Made by a program: the position numbers and the translations under genes. 64,000 nucleotides of DNA from Lentinus brumalis. Taxonomy: Eukaryota; Basidiomycota; Agaricomycetes; Polyporales; Polyporaceae. This document shows, in pieces, positions 1-11,171 of the stretch. The notes beneath the pieces were generated by a model that was not told the origin of the DNA, searched no databases, and saw only the letters and a program-made list of their open reading frames with translations. The stretch covers positions 2,976,001 to 3,040,000 of the forward strand of contig MARA01000001.1 in assembly GCA_001792895.1 (NCBI GenBank), read 5' to 3'. Position 1 is the first letter of the stretch. Each line of letters opens with the position of its first letter.

Positions 1-1204
1 GGTCTTGATCGTGTCGGGAAGCAAGTCGACGACGGAAATGGCATTGGACACTTCAATGACGCGCCAGTAGTCTGAATTGTCCGTAGACGCGACCCATTCC
101 TTCGTCTCTTGAATCTTGGTGTAATCGCCGCCCTACACGAGTGTAAGACGTTGCGAAGAACGTCAAGAGGGTTCGTTGCATAGATACCTCAACGATATAC
201 TTGACATCGAGCGTCCTTCCCGACGAAGTTTTCATTGTCGTCTCGGTGTTACCGTGCGCAGCAGTAACGCCGGCGCTCCAGCCTGCGACGGTCGCCTCGA
301 GAGTGGCCTTGATCTCCTCCTTTACAGTCTCCTCGTTCTCCTGTGAGCCGAGTATCAACATCCTCGTCAGTAGACACTCACGCAACCTTAACGAGAGGAG
401 ATGACGTACAGAACGATTGAACGTTTCCATGGTGTGTGCCGACAAAGTTCCGCCCAACTCGACTTCGCTTCGGAAGACATCACCAAAGTCGGCGAAGAGT
501 TCGTAAAGAGCCTCGCGCTGGGCGAGCTTCGTCGGCTTCGCCAGTGCTTTGTGGATCGCCTCGATGAACTCGTCGCTGAGCTGCAAGTCGTTGGCGTAGC
601 CGGAGCCTGGGGGACTGAAGTTGACGCGCCCCTGAGGGAACAGGTAACGCGTAGAGACCATGATGGTCTTCTGCGTCTCCGTATTCTTGTAATTGGTCTC
701 TTTCTTGTAATCGACGCTTGCGGTGACACTGAGCACGAATACTGTATATCAGCACTCAGAGATATTAAGCGAAGCGAGAGGGAGGACATACAAAGGAGCG
801 GCGACCTTGACGGAGATGGAGTTGTAGTTGTCTTGCATCAGCATCTGGGTGTACTCTGCCTCTACCGTGGTAGAGTCCATCGTCGCAGTCTGGTCGACGT
901 TGACGTTGAGGTTGTTGGGCCGTTTGATGAGGTCCCGCGTGCTCAACTGAGGGCCGTCGGCGGTCATGCGTATCCCCTTCAACAAATTGTTGTCGTCGAT
1001 CTGTGGTGGACGAGATGGCTCGGCGATAGTAACTCATGACGAAGTGAAAGAAATACTCACGAGCTTGTTGCGGCGGACGGCATCTCTGTTGACATCTATG
1101 AGGGTGTCGCTCCCGTCATTGGATGCACCGGAATGCTGAGCGTGTGCGCTCCGAGCCTGAGGTGCATCAGCACTCGGCTGTGGTGGGACCTGGTGGGACC
1201 TCAT
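1..1204 (-). CDS. MACPF-domain pore-forming protein (pleurotolysin B-like), C-terminus beyond left edge
   Basis: Predicted membrane-attack-complex/perforin protein, the pore-building partner of an aegerolysin. Exons in transcription order: 1204-1061, 1000-792, 728-410, 340-188, 132-1; all junctions are GT-AG and the frame holds, giving 319 residues before the window ends. Family evidence: a glycine-rich signature about 130 residues in, ending in Glu-Leu-Gly-Gly, followed downstream by Gly-Gly-Asp and a Trp-x5-Asp-Tyr-Trp motif, in the order typical of fungal MACPF proteins. The ATG at 1204 is the first in-frame Met with a TATA box (1357-1362) upstream; an extra 5' exon is not excluded. The usual Gly-Thr-His of the signature reads Gly-Asp-Val here, so it is a diverged member. 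No hydrophobic signal peptide is visible. It diverges from the aegerolysin at 2716. The family is confident; pore formation is inferred. Confidence 0.85.
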
Positions 1205-1356
1205 CAACGTGGGCCGTCGAGCAGACGTATGTTGCTTACGACATGGTGGCGGTAGTCCTTGAATGTGGAAGCAGGTGCGGTTGCCATTGCGCTTGAGCGT
1301 GCAGCAGGGTGTACAGCAGCAGGAGGAACTGCTGTTTGACTTGACAAGGGAGGAGG

Positions 1357-1362
1357 TATATA
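1357..1362 (-). promoter_or_regulatory. TATA box of MACPF gene
   Basis: TATATA on the minus strand, about 150 nt upstream of the chosen ATG at 1204. It supports the start choice and the orientation away from the aegerolysin. Confidence 0.45.
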
Positions 1363-2630
1363 TGCCTATCGCTCCTCGCATGAACCAACGCACCTCGTGC
1401 GGTCTTCGAGCATTTACCGCTACCAATTGTGATGTTCCTGTCCTTGGAAATCGCGAGCACGAGGTGCATACCGTTCTCACAGACGTCGTCTGTTCGATCG
1501 CGGTCGAACGGCGGCGCTCGCCAAGCGCTGCAGCGTGGACCTCGAAGAACTACTCCAAGTCAGCCGTAGTCCAAGAGCGGAACCATTGTTTGGCGTGCTT
1601 GTTCCGTGTTCAGGATTTCCAACGACATCTCCATCGTGCATTCCTCGATGCGTGTGCCTCCTTGCTGCCTCGCACGAGCATCTGGTGCTGAAAAGGGAAC
1701 AAGTCAGCCCAGGTGGATCATGTGGGGCGCATCTCACCCCTGTCCACGGGTGCCCATCGCATGGACTGCGAAGAGTACTATCATCCGTTATGCCGCTTCC
1801 ATGCTCCTCCCCGTCACGAGGACTTCTGGTAGCCGTTTTCCGTTCGAGACGTGGTGGGGCGCATGCAGACGAACGTTCATGGCAGCGCGTGAGGGGAGGC
1901 AAGACATTTCCTGCACTGGCAGCCTGCAGACAGCAATACGAATCTAGAACTATGATTGATATGAATCAGTATACTGTTATCACCTTCATTGTCGACCGCC
2001 GCCGCACCAACTTTGGATGTGTGTGTTCGACAACGTCGCGGTTGAGTTCTTCCAAACTCAAAAGACTTGTTTCGTACCGGTGATCTTGAACAAGAAGAGT
2101 TAATCCTGAAACGTGGTCTCTCGTGATGAGTGGAACATACAGATACTTATCAAGTTGGTATCGGCATAACTTGAAGCGCAAAAGTGCCCTGCAAGAAACC
2201 TGCAAGCGCCCTGCAGACTTCGGGCAAATAACGTTCCGAACTCGATAGCTTGATAGACCAGAAGAGGAAGAACAGCATGCGAACGAGTGCAAACGCCACC
2301 ATGAGGTACGGGCCAGTGTCCACAACTCTACTGTACTTCTGAGCTCAGAAGGCACCCTGGATCTTGAACGGTAAGTGAGCCACCTTTTGCGCACATTGGA
2401 AAGCCTTGTATGTACCCCGGTCAAGTCATATGGGTAGATCTGCCCGCTTCGCATCTCTTGTGGCGGAGACTGGCAGGGAAGATTAGTCAGGCTGCGCGTG
2501 AGGACGGCAGCGAAGCTGGTGCACAAAGCGGCAGTCCAGCTGAAACCGATACGAAGTTCGTTGGGGCGCACCGTTTGCCTATGCGAACAGGCGGCAACGT
2601 TGAATAGTGTCCTGGGTATCTCAGATTCAG

Positions 2631-2637
2631 ATAAATA
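2631..2637 (+). promoter_or_regulatory. TATA-like box of aegerolysin gene
   Basis: ATAAATA about 80 nt before the ATG at 2716. A short direct repeat, ACCCCGCAGACT, lies between them at 2656-2667 and 2670-2681, in the probable transcription-start or 5' UTR region. Confidence 0.4.
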
Positions 2638-2715
2638 CCTGCAGCCAGGACCTCTACCCCGCAGACTTTACCCCGCAGACTGCACGCCACACTGCACTCG
2701 TAGTCCACGCACGTC

Positions 2716-3226
2716 ATGTCTCTCTTTGATTATCTCACCGAACGACCCACCCCATACGGAAATTGGGTGACCATGTTCACGAAGAACTCGGGCACCGTCG
2801 ACATAAGGCTTCAGGCTTTGTACCTCACTGATGGTAAGCTGTACGCCAACGGTGAGTAGCTCCGGGAAAACAAGTTTTTGCTGTACTCACCGGTCGACGG
2901 GCGACACGTTCGCAGGCGACAAGAGCAAGGAGTTTTCCACGAGCCAGTTCAACGGCTACATCCTCCACCCCGGCGACGAGGTGCAGATAAACGCCTGCGG
3001 GCGCGAGGACTCGGCGTCGGGCACGACGGGCTGGTTTGACCTCATCGACTGCACTAACGAGAGGCGGATCCGTCAATTTCACTGGGACTGCCCGTGGGGC
3101 TCGTCGACGAACACGTGGACCATCACCGACCCCAATGAGACCTGGATGGTCGAGACCAAGGGAGCCAATCTCGTTGACGGCGCCCTCGGGAGCATCTTCA
3201 TCGAATGTCTCAACAAGGCCACCTAA
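2716..3226 (+). CDS. Aegerolysin (pleurotolysin A/ostreolysin-like)
   Basis: Small acidic beta-sandwich protein that in the family binds specific membrane lipids (sphingomyelin/cholesterol or ceramide phosphoethanolamine) and recruits a MACPF partner. Exons 2716-2851 and 2916-3226, one phase-1 GT-AG intron, 148 residues against a family norm near 135-150. Strong family signs: Asn-Ala-Cys-Gly-Arg in the middle, then Gly-Thr-x-Gly-x-Phe-Asp-Leu, then a Trp-Asp-Cys-Pro-Trp-Gly segment followed by Asn-Thr-Trp-Thr. It carries about ten extra residues at the N-terminus compared with the short forms. No signal peptide is seen, as is usual for aegerolysins. A second spliceable intron (3235-3300) lies just after the stop, in the 3' UTR. 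Its neighbour, transcribed the other way, is a MACPF gene. Confidence 0.94.
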
Positions 3227-4169
3227 CAGATACAGTGAGTCCGTCGTCGTGCTTGCCTGCTCGCTCGCTTGCACTCACCCACTGACTGACCACTTCGCAG
3301 ATCGTGTCAGACACCTCTATCCTCCTTCCCGCTTTCAATGCAGCGGGGAAGCCATCGATCGATCGATTTGTCGGTGTACTTCAGTGTAGCTCCCGTATCA
3401 GCAGCGTCCTGTGTTTTGCGGCCCACCGGTTGAGATCCGTTTGTACCATGGTAGATCACAAACCCAGTTATGTGTTCTTGGACGAGGACCCTTGCAGCCC
3501 GACCGAAGCAATCTCTGCATGATGAGCGGAAGCAGTCCTTGTTGCGATGTGCGAATCGGAAGAGGGAGACACGCGAAGAGATGATGGTCGTCGACAAGCC
3601 TTACTTCGGGCCGCACGAGCGACTTCCGGGCGCTACAATCGGGCTGGCACACGTAACGTTGTAGGCTTCCCTTGCTCGTTAGAGCAAGGCTCTCACCCAC
3701 CGTAAATGTGTTCAAGTTTTTTTGCTACGTCATCATTTAGTCAGTAATGCTTAGTCATGTGCTTGTTTAGTCATTATTGTGCAGGATTGCGGGCGTCGCG
3801 TCGACTCGCCTTCGCCATGCCTCGAGTCTCTCTCTTCCGCTCTCTCTCCCGCTCTGTGCTTGATCGTGTTCCGCCGTTTTCGCACTGTGAACTTGAATCT
3901 CGGTCGTCACGTCATTAGCCCAGCAGTTGCCAGCAAGCGGCAAAACTCCCATACTTACAGGGACTCAAGCACCACCGCGACTACATATTCCCGCCGACAA
4001 AGATGCACGATGCACTTGCGACCAGCCATGAGGAGGCTGCCAAACGAAGTCTGGGAGTGTAATTGGGAAGGAGGATAATCCGTCGTCCTAACTGGACGCG
4101 TGGGATGGGATGAAAGTTCGTTTGTGTGAGTGTTCAGTCTGTATGATTCTGCATGTCTATGCACGCGAC

Positions 4170-4269
4170 GTCGGTCTGAGGCGTGTTCTCATTGTGCCTC
4201 AGTCCGACACATGTTCATGTAGTACCCAATTCGGACCCGTGCGCCCTCTGTGCACCTGTCCGAATTGGG
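4170..4269. repeat. Two consecutive stem-loops
   Basis: First stem-loop: arms 4170-4183 and 4195-4208 pair over 14 positions with two mismatches and an 11-nt loop. Second: arms 4225-4236 (CCCAATTCGGAC) and 4258-4269 are a perfect 12-bp inverted repeat around a 21-nt loop. They lie about 0.9 kb downstream of the Helitron reading frame, where a Helitron 3' hairpin could be, but no convincing CTRR terminus follows. Confidence 0.7.
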
Positions 4270-4388
4270 AACAACGAACCAGCGCTGTAGGCACAGTCGC
4301 GCACGTCAATCTTGCAACTGTGATGGTCGTGCTCGCAAAGCCGCGGACGAGCTCATGGTCGACGCGCGAAGGAGCTCAACAAACCAGC

Positions 4389-4678
4389 GCTGAAGGAACA
4401 GCCGTGCACGCTACGCGGAAGTCGAAGCTGGTGGTCGATATTGGAAGTGTGTGACGGTCGTGCTGGCTGCGGACGAGCTCATGGTGGCATTCTTCGAGCT
4501 CGTAGTCGCAGTCATGCTCTCGGAGCTTGCAGCGCTGAAGGAACAGCCGCGCACGCTACGCGGAAGTCGAAGCTGGTGGTCGATATTGGAAGTGTGTGAC
4601 GGTCGTGCTGGCTGCGGACGAGCTCATGGTGGTATTCTTCGAGCTCGTAGTCGCAGTCATGCTCTCGGAGCTTGCAGT
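4389..4678. repeat. 145-bp direct tandem duplication, two copies
   Basis: Copy 1 spans 4389-4533 and copy 2 4534-4678. They differ at only about three positions, so the duplication is recent. A partial, more diverged continuation is visible on both sides (recurring GAGCTC-containing units). Only low-complexity frames cross it. Confidence 0.85.
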
Positions 4679-5175
4679 GCTGGAGCTCGTACTTGCGGTC
4701 GTGCTCGTAGTTGCGATCAGGGTGCTCAAAACTCGTTCATGCTCGCAGAGTTCATGCATGTACTCGTGGTTGTCTGGAAGCTCGCGATCGTGCTCATAGT
4801 CGTGTAGGGGGTGGCTCGAAGACTTCGTCACGTTCCTGCTGATGGATGCGGTGCTCGCCGTCGTCCTCGCAGCGCTCAAAGACTTGATACTAGTCAGATT
4901 CTTTGATATCAGCCATGTCGTACATGTCAACCATTTTACTGCAATAAAATTCCAAAGTCATTGTCGCTGCAACGAGAGTCTCGAGAAAGGCGATGTGTAC
5001 TATAAAAGGACATTGTTCAGTGGGTGAACAAATTCTATAAAAGGAACACATACCAACGCCCACAAGGCTGCGCTACCATGCGGTCCCACGGCTCTGACCC
5101 ACTCATTGCTTGCTGCAGTCACAAACCAGTGAAGAGTGAGTAGGTTTGACCTTGCGCTTATAACATGTACTCACC

Positions 5176-8100
5176 TTATTCGCCCGTAGTATGCACGTCA
5201 AGTCCCTGTTTCATGCGTTCCCACCAAAGCGTTGTTGCCTTGTCCAGTTCGTCAAGACGCTCGTCCTCTTGCACCAACATGGCATCCACAGGTTGCCGAA
5301 GGACATCAGGATCAAAATCGCGAAGTAAGCGAATTGTTTCTCTTCCTGAACTGCGGGAGAGGGCAACATAGATGTTGAATAACGTTAGCCCTCCTCCGGG
5401 AGGAGTAGCAATATCGACTATGACGCAAGTCAGAGTCTGTCCTTGTGAGCGATAGTCTGTAAATGCATATGCCGCCGTCATCGGAAGCTGACGACGTTTC
5501 ACGGTCTTCTTTACTTCCTGTGTCCCTTCGACTCCTGGGATCCGTTCTTCGAGAACGATTTCGAATGTCTTCGTCATTGGCTCGATTGGAATGACGCACT
5601 CTGGTAAGCCTTCCAGTGCTGTTGCTCGCGTGCGGTTCAACCTGACCAACACGTACGCAGGTGGCTTCTTCAGAGTGACCACGGGGGTATCCGGAATCGG
5701 TGGTTCGTCCTCGTCCAATATGATATCCACAATTTCCCCCCTTGCTCCGTTTGCGACGTCCAAGTCTGTCATCACGTTCACGGTCACCATCACCTTCATG
5801 CCAACAGCGAGCAGAACCTCATCCGGCAAACCAGCCTTCTCGCGTCTCCCGCGACCACGCGTTCTCTTCGACGCTGCAGCGTAGCGCTCCGTGGTGGTGA
5901 GTGGCCGTCCGGAAATTGAGTCATCCGCAGGGCAGACGAACATCTGAACTCCACGACGCGCACAATGCTTCCTTGTAGCCGCTTCGTTCCACTGCATCCG
6001 GACAGCGTGTCGAGGAGTAACCAACGCAACGTCGCGCCATGGATCAGACTCGAAATCAGGAATGGGGCATTCGGGATTGGTGAGGACCAGTTTTTGGAGC
6101 ATCTCGATGTCCTCTCCACTGACCTCGCCGTTACGCAGGCGTCGCAAAAATCCCACCCAAACGGGATCCGTCACCCTGACCTGCTCCGTGAGGCGCACGA
6201 CCACTTTGAATTGTTCATAGATCTCGCGACCTACGGCGTCGTCCAATCGGTGACGGTTCTCCATGAGTTCGAAGTGATATAGCGGTGCGTTTTTAGCAGA
6301 GACAACCGGAGGAAACTGATGGAAGTCTCCACACAGTATGACATTGATTCCACCGAAAGGCTTGTCAAGATCAGCAGTGCCAGTCTTGCCGATGGAGATG
6401 TTGCGCGACAGATGTGCGAAAAAGGAACGAGAGAACATTGAAATCTCGTCCAGAATCAGATACGAAATGTCTCGGAGCATCTCTGCGAGTTTCTTTCGTC
6501 CGTCTTCAGAAATCGTACCCCCGCGCAAAGGGATCATCCCAATGACGTGCGTGGTCTTGCCGTCAATCAGAGACGCAGCGATTCCCGTATACGCTCCCTT
6601 CAGCAGTAGGCCGCGCTGTCCCTTGACGTCGAACATCCGGGTCACGGTTTGAATCACCATCGACTTTCCCGTCCCCCCTTCTCCTTGGATCTGCATCAAC
6701 AGTTGCGGTACGTCCTTTCCAGCCAAGGTTTCGTCCAGGTGCCAACAGATGATCTCAAAAGCGCGCCGCTGAGCAGGCAGAAGATGAGAAGCCTCAACTG
6801 CTTCAATAGCAGCTTCAGGTCCTAGTTCCTCCCGTTGAGACACTTGTCCGCCGTGACTGTCACTCGCCCCGTCCATTCGAAGGATTGACACATCAGCGGA
6901 TGAGCCGGACCCGACAAAAGGATTGTCAGGTAAGCTTTCGTCACCAGACGTCCCGCTTGCTTGCCTAGCTAAAGCTGTTCGCCACTCTGCTAGCCTCCGG
7001 AGATCATCTCCAATAGGAGGACGAGCGGTAGGGACCCACGAGTGTTCGACTGCAGTGAATAACCCTACAGCCTCCCCGATCTCCACCGCAACACGACCGT
7101 GATTGCGATCAGCACTGCGGACTTGCGAAGCGACCGCAACTTGCACCATCTCCTCTGTGATAGCATGCGAACCATCGGAAGTATCGCCCGGTAATCCATG
7201 GCCGTCAACCTCCATATCATCGATTTCATCGTCACCTGCAGTTCCTTCAAACCACGCATGTTGTTCCTCTTCACGCGTTTGGTCTGCTGCGATCTTCGCC
7301 ATATGGTAGTGTTCAATGTTCGACAACATGTTGCGAATCGTCTGATCCGCCAATTGAAAGAAGGCATCAAAAGCCGCCTTCCACGACGAGTACCCTGCAC
7401 GCAAATCCTCCAACTTCCTCCAGGGCTTGAACAGCATCAGCATCGCGGCACCATACAGCTCTGCAGAGTCCAGATCGCTTTCACGAGGAAGAGTGTGGTA
7501 GCCGATGAAGTCAGGAAGGGTATTATGCCCTTTGGAGCGAACAACCCGGACAACAGATTCGCTTTTCGGATGATCAGGTGAGTAGTCCACTCGGGGGTTA
7601 GGACTTCTGCCCCGTTGCCCGTTTCCATCTTCATGCTCGAGATCTTCATCCAGGTCCTCTTCACCATCGTCTCCAAGTCCACTGCGACGTGAATGTGCAT
7701 CGCCTTTAGCACGCTCGTATGTCTCCGTAAAGAACTGCACCAAATTGTAGTGCTCAAGAGCAGCGCCGCGCAACTCGTAGTCAGTCACTTGCGACCGCGC
7801 GACCAAGACACCTCGGGAATTGGCTTCGATGGTGACACTGTCTTCTGCGCCCTCAGTTTCTTCCTATGCTCATGTCAGCAACTCTTCGTGCGTTGTTATA
7901 TACTACAGTCACAATCCACTCACCTGCTGGACGCTTTCCGACGTGCGTGCATCATCAGAACTTCTGTTCTCATGACTCGCGAAGACTTCATCAACAGTGT
8001 CGTTTCGCCTGGGAAATGATTGAACAGTAAGTATATACACAACTCTCGTACACAGAGTCCTTCTACTAACCTGTTGCTCGTCCTCAATGAAGGGTAGCTC

Positions 8101-11100
8101 CGAAGCAGATATCCAAGGAACGTAGGCCAGAATATGGTCGCATAGTGATGGGACTTCTTTGTATCGCCCCACCCCATCAGGTAAGAGTGTACCATGGGTG
8201 CTGGCAGTTCTTGCTGACGATTGAGGACATTGATTGACCGGAACAGCAACATACGAGCGTTCTCTTGAAGGTCATGACGATATGTCGTGTCCTGAAAATG
8301 ATACGCCAAGCCCTTTGCCAACAGCGCAGAACTGTTGTACGACTTCCCCTGCTTCTTCGCGGCATATCCAGCAACATAGAAAGTGATGTTGTTCGTCTCG
8401 CGAGTATTGGTGAGCAACTTGCCGTCATTATTGCAACGACAGTAGACTGAGAACGACGGAACATAGCTGTTCAGATAGCCATATGTTCGCCGTGATCGCC
8501 ACTCTCCAGTCTCCGTAACGTGATCGGTTTCGGAAAGCGGCCATGGAGCTCGACGCTTGCACTTCAATACGCCCCTCCGGTCAGATCGCAGACACGCCCT
8601 CGAGCACGAATGGATCTGCTTCGTACGAACGACATCCACTTCCAACTTCCTCGCGGCGTCCTCGTAGTTGGGATCGTCCGGATGCGGCGGCCGACAAAAT
8701 GCAACCTCGGGGTTCGCAGGTACTCGGGTGAGGTCGTCCACAGATGAGAGTTCATCAAGGTGAGATCGGAAGTGAGCTCGAATGAATGCAGCAACCTTCG
8801 CACGGAATGCTTCGCTCTGCAAGAGCGTCTTCATTTCGTCCGCACTAGGGGCATCGCGCAACCACACGAGGAGATGAAAATGCAAGGTACCTCTCCCTTG
8901 ACATTCCACAACACCGAAGTATGCATTCACCCGTCCAAAGATGCCTTGTCCTCGACTGATACGCCCAAACTTCCTAGGCTTGATCCCCAAAAGCGTCTCC
9001 AGAACTGTGTCGATGTGAAAGAACTTCGCTGCAGCATAAGGATCCGCGGCGATGTTCCGAGCACGTCGACTCTTGTCGGGCCCCCGGGAGGCGCGCTCAG
9101 CAAAATTGTCGAGATCGATCTCTTCTCCAGCGAAGAGTTGTGCAATCGGGTCGTGTAAGTCGTCAGGATTTATGGTCAACCAGAGTGACGGAAACCCTAA
9201 CGCGATAGAGGTTGACCAGATTTGCGACCGAAGACGAATGCGAGAAGCATCCGACCCAAGGATCCGACTGGCCGTGGCATGAACTTGCTTCCTGAAAGTC
9301 GACATTGTAGGATTCGAGAAACGCTGCCCAGATTCCTCCTCCCTTGCCGCCTTTGCAAGATCCTCGATCGTCAATGACGAGAGTTCTCGTGCAACCGCAG
9401 CAAAGTTTGTCCCCTTCATCTGAACCCGTGCTGACCTCAGCGCTTGCCTGCGCTGCTTGATGCTGCAAGCAGTGAACGCAAAGCTCCCATGTTTGCGGAA
9501 CCTCCGATCGTGGTACTCCAGCAACCATTTAACATGTTCGTCAAAGGCCACAGGAACAGCACGGGGAGCCTCGATCCCGCCCCTTCCATACGGGAACAGC
9601 GTAGGAAAGGCCTTCTCCCAGAAGTTGTCCCGGCGAAGCCCTATAGCACCTTGGTCAACGAACGAGGATCGTGCTTCATCGGCTCCTAATCCAAAGTCGC
9701 GGACAGGATGCGCGCCATGGCGAACAACATACCCTCCCTCTCTTCCCTCTCGCCACAAGTTTGCAAGGCCCCACGACATAAGCTCCGATGGTGTAATGTT
9801 CGACAAGTCAGTATCCATCACTCCAAGATATTGCAACGGTATGACATCTGGTTCCAAAGTTTCACCGTCAGACTGATCTGCTTTGTCCGCCATCATCAGA
9901 ACAACTCCGTCGCAGACGCCATGCAATCACACACCTGAACGAACTCCGCCCACGCCAGGCGGCACATATGGATTTTCATCTCCATTGGGAACGTACGTAT
10001 CGTTCTCCAGCTCTATCACCGAGGGATCGGTCTCCTGACGCAATGTGACAAGAACCTCTTCAGGTACTTCGTCCTCCGGAAGTGTGTTCAGACGTCGTTC
10101 GTCTATCTCAATATCTCCATAGTAGTCGGGATTGTGCGCCTTTAACCACAGTAAGGCGGCACGTACGCAGTGTCGACGAACACGGAACGTAGACCGCAAC
10201 CAGTTCTTCGGCAATGGCCCCGGCCCAACATATGTCACGGAAAGAACACGCGATAGGACTGCTGGCATCTGAGGCATCAAGCGGCCCTCTACCATGTCGA
10301 CGACCTTGTCTGTGTTCAGGTCGAAGGAAGTCACGTTTCCTCTCATCGCGTCTTGCAACGACTCCGGATCAAACCCTCCTCGGCGATCCTTTGGAAACAA
10401 CTTCACGACGAAGACTCGAGGATAGACACGAGCGATGAGGAGACGTTCAGGAAGGGTTAGGACTGCTAGTTCATCCGGAACTGGGCCCATCCACAACGAG
10501 TTGGCCAGCGAATACATTGGCGGCTCCTGCTTCGCCTTCGAAAGGTCCGAGAAACATGCCTGACACACCGATACCGTGAGATTCCCTCCATCTGCTCCAT
10601 GACAACCAGATGGTTCCAACAGCAGACCTCCGACAAGCTTTTGCGCAGGATGCACACAACCACGAGTAGGCTTCAAGCGATGAGCATTCGGAAGCTCGGC
10701 CAATGACACTGACCGCACGCCGTCTGCTCGAACCGCTCTCAACCGAGCACATACAGCACATACCTCCTCCTGCAGTGCGGCATTCGACGTAGCAGCCATA
10801 AATGCACGATAACATGACTTCGCTTCCTCTTCGGTTGGAAGATCCATGAATCGCCTTATATCCTGCCTCTCGGCCTCCTCTTGCATTTGGCGACGCTCCT
10901 CCCGTTGCATGACCCTGCGTGTCCGCATTCGCTCGTTGTTCCGCCTTCGCCGCTCTTCTCGACGACCAAGCCTTTCACCAATCTTCCTCGCTACTGCATC
11001 ACGAACGCGCTCGTGGACCTCCTCATCGCATCGCGACAGGACAAATTCGACCAATCGCTCCTTCCGGCTCCGCACATAGTAGGACAAGTGACCGATATCC

Positions 11101-11171
11101 CCGATAGCGCCAAGAAGTTCAGCACGGGTCAAGCAAGATGCGACTTCAGTTGTCAAAGGTTCGGATTCCAT
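5176..11171 (-). mobile_element. Helitron transposon (minimum extent; termini not fixed)
   Basis: The coordinates are those of the Rep/helicase gene only. A rolling-circle transposon is inferred from the fused HUH replication-initiator and PIF1-type helicase. On the minus strand the 5' end (expected TC) should lie above 11171 and the 3' hairpin plus CTRR below 5176. Candidate structures exist (4225-4269), but I could not place either end with an A/T target site. The divergent gene at 11440-12649 may be inside the element. Confidence 0.85.
5176..11171 (-). CDS. Helitron Rep/PIF1 helicase, 1938 aa, apparently intact with three introns
   Basis: Rolling-circle transposase. Exons 11171-9935, 9877-8071, 8008-7924, 7863-5176; introns of 57, 62 and 60 nt with GTGTGT, GTTAGT and GTGAGT donors and AG acceptors. 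Removing them restores one frame through an in-frame TGA at 9927-9929 and two apparent frame changes near 8.0 kb. Order: basic, Arg-rich coiled region (about 60-115); Cys/His-containing DUF6570-like domain (about 140-330); Helitron-like Rep domain with the HFH two-histidine motif at about 745-747 and a later Tyr-x3-Tyr segment near Lys-Lys; linker; PIF1-type helicase with Walker A GEGGTGKS (Lys about 1443), a LILDE Walker B, GDFHQFPPV, and C-terminal SRSSGRE. I see no inactivating change in these motifs. Whether it is active is unknown. Confidence 0.92.

Larger units (their letters stand above)
1205..2715. other. Shared spacer of the MACPF/aegerolysin pair
   Basis: 1.5 kb separating two divergent genes that belong to the two components of one cytolysin family. 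Open frames here (for example minus 1966-2571) have no recognisable domain, no codon pattern like the neighbours and no supporting splice structure, so I treat the stretch as regulatory or non-coding. Confidence 0.5.
3227..5175. other. Gene-poor stretch between aegerolysin and Helitron
   Basis: About 1.95 kb without a convincing gene. It holds the aegerolysin 3' UTR intron (3235-3300), three TTAGTCA heptamers at 3737, 3751 and 3767, two adjacent stem-loops (4170-4269) and a 145-bp tandem duplication (4389-4678). Minus-strand frames over 4400-4870 give low-complexity His/Asp/Tyr/Glu-rich peptides that jump frame, which looks like a decayed repeat-coding fragment. Part of it may be the 3' flank of the Helitron. 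Confidence 0.5.

Noticed and set aside
1966..2571. 201-aa minus-strand frame between MACPF and aegerolysin
   Set aside because: No domain, unusual composition (Arg/Ser/Leu-rich as expected for a chance frame), and no splice support.
4190..4270. Helitron 3' terminus at the 4225-4269 hairpin, with CTGA 25 nt beyond
   Set aside because: CTRR should end 10-12 nt after the hairpin and be followed by T; here spacing is double and the next base is G.
9927..9929. In-frame TGA as evidence that the Helitron is dead
   Set aside because: A 57-nt GT-AG intron (9878-9934) removes it and keeps frame; the other breaks are likewise explained by introns.
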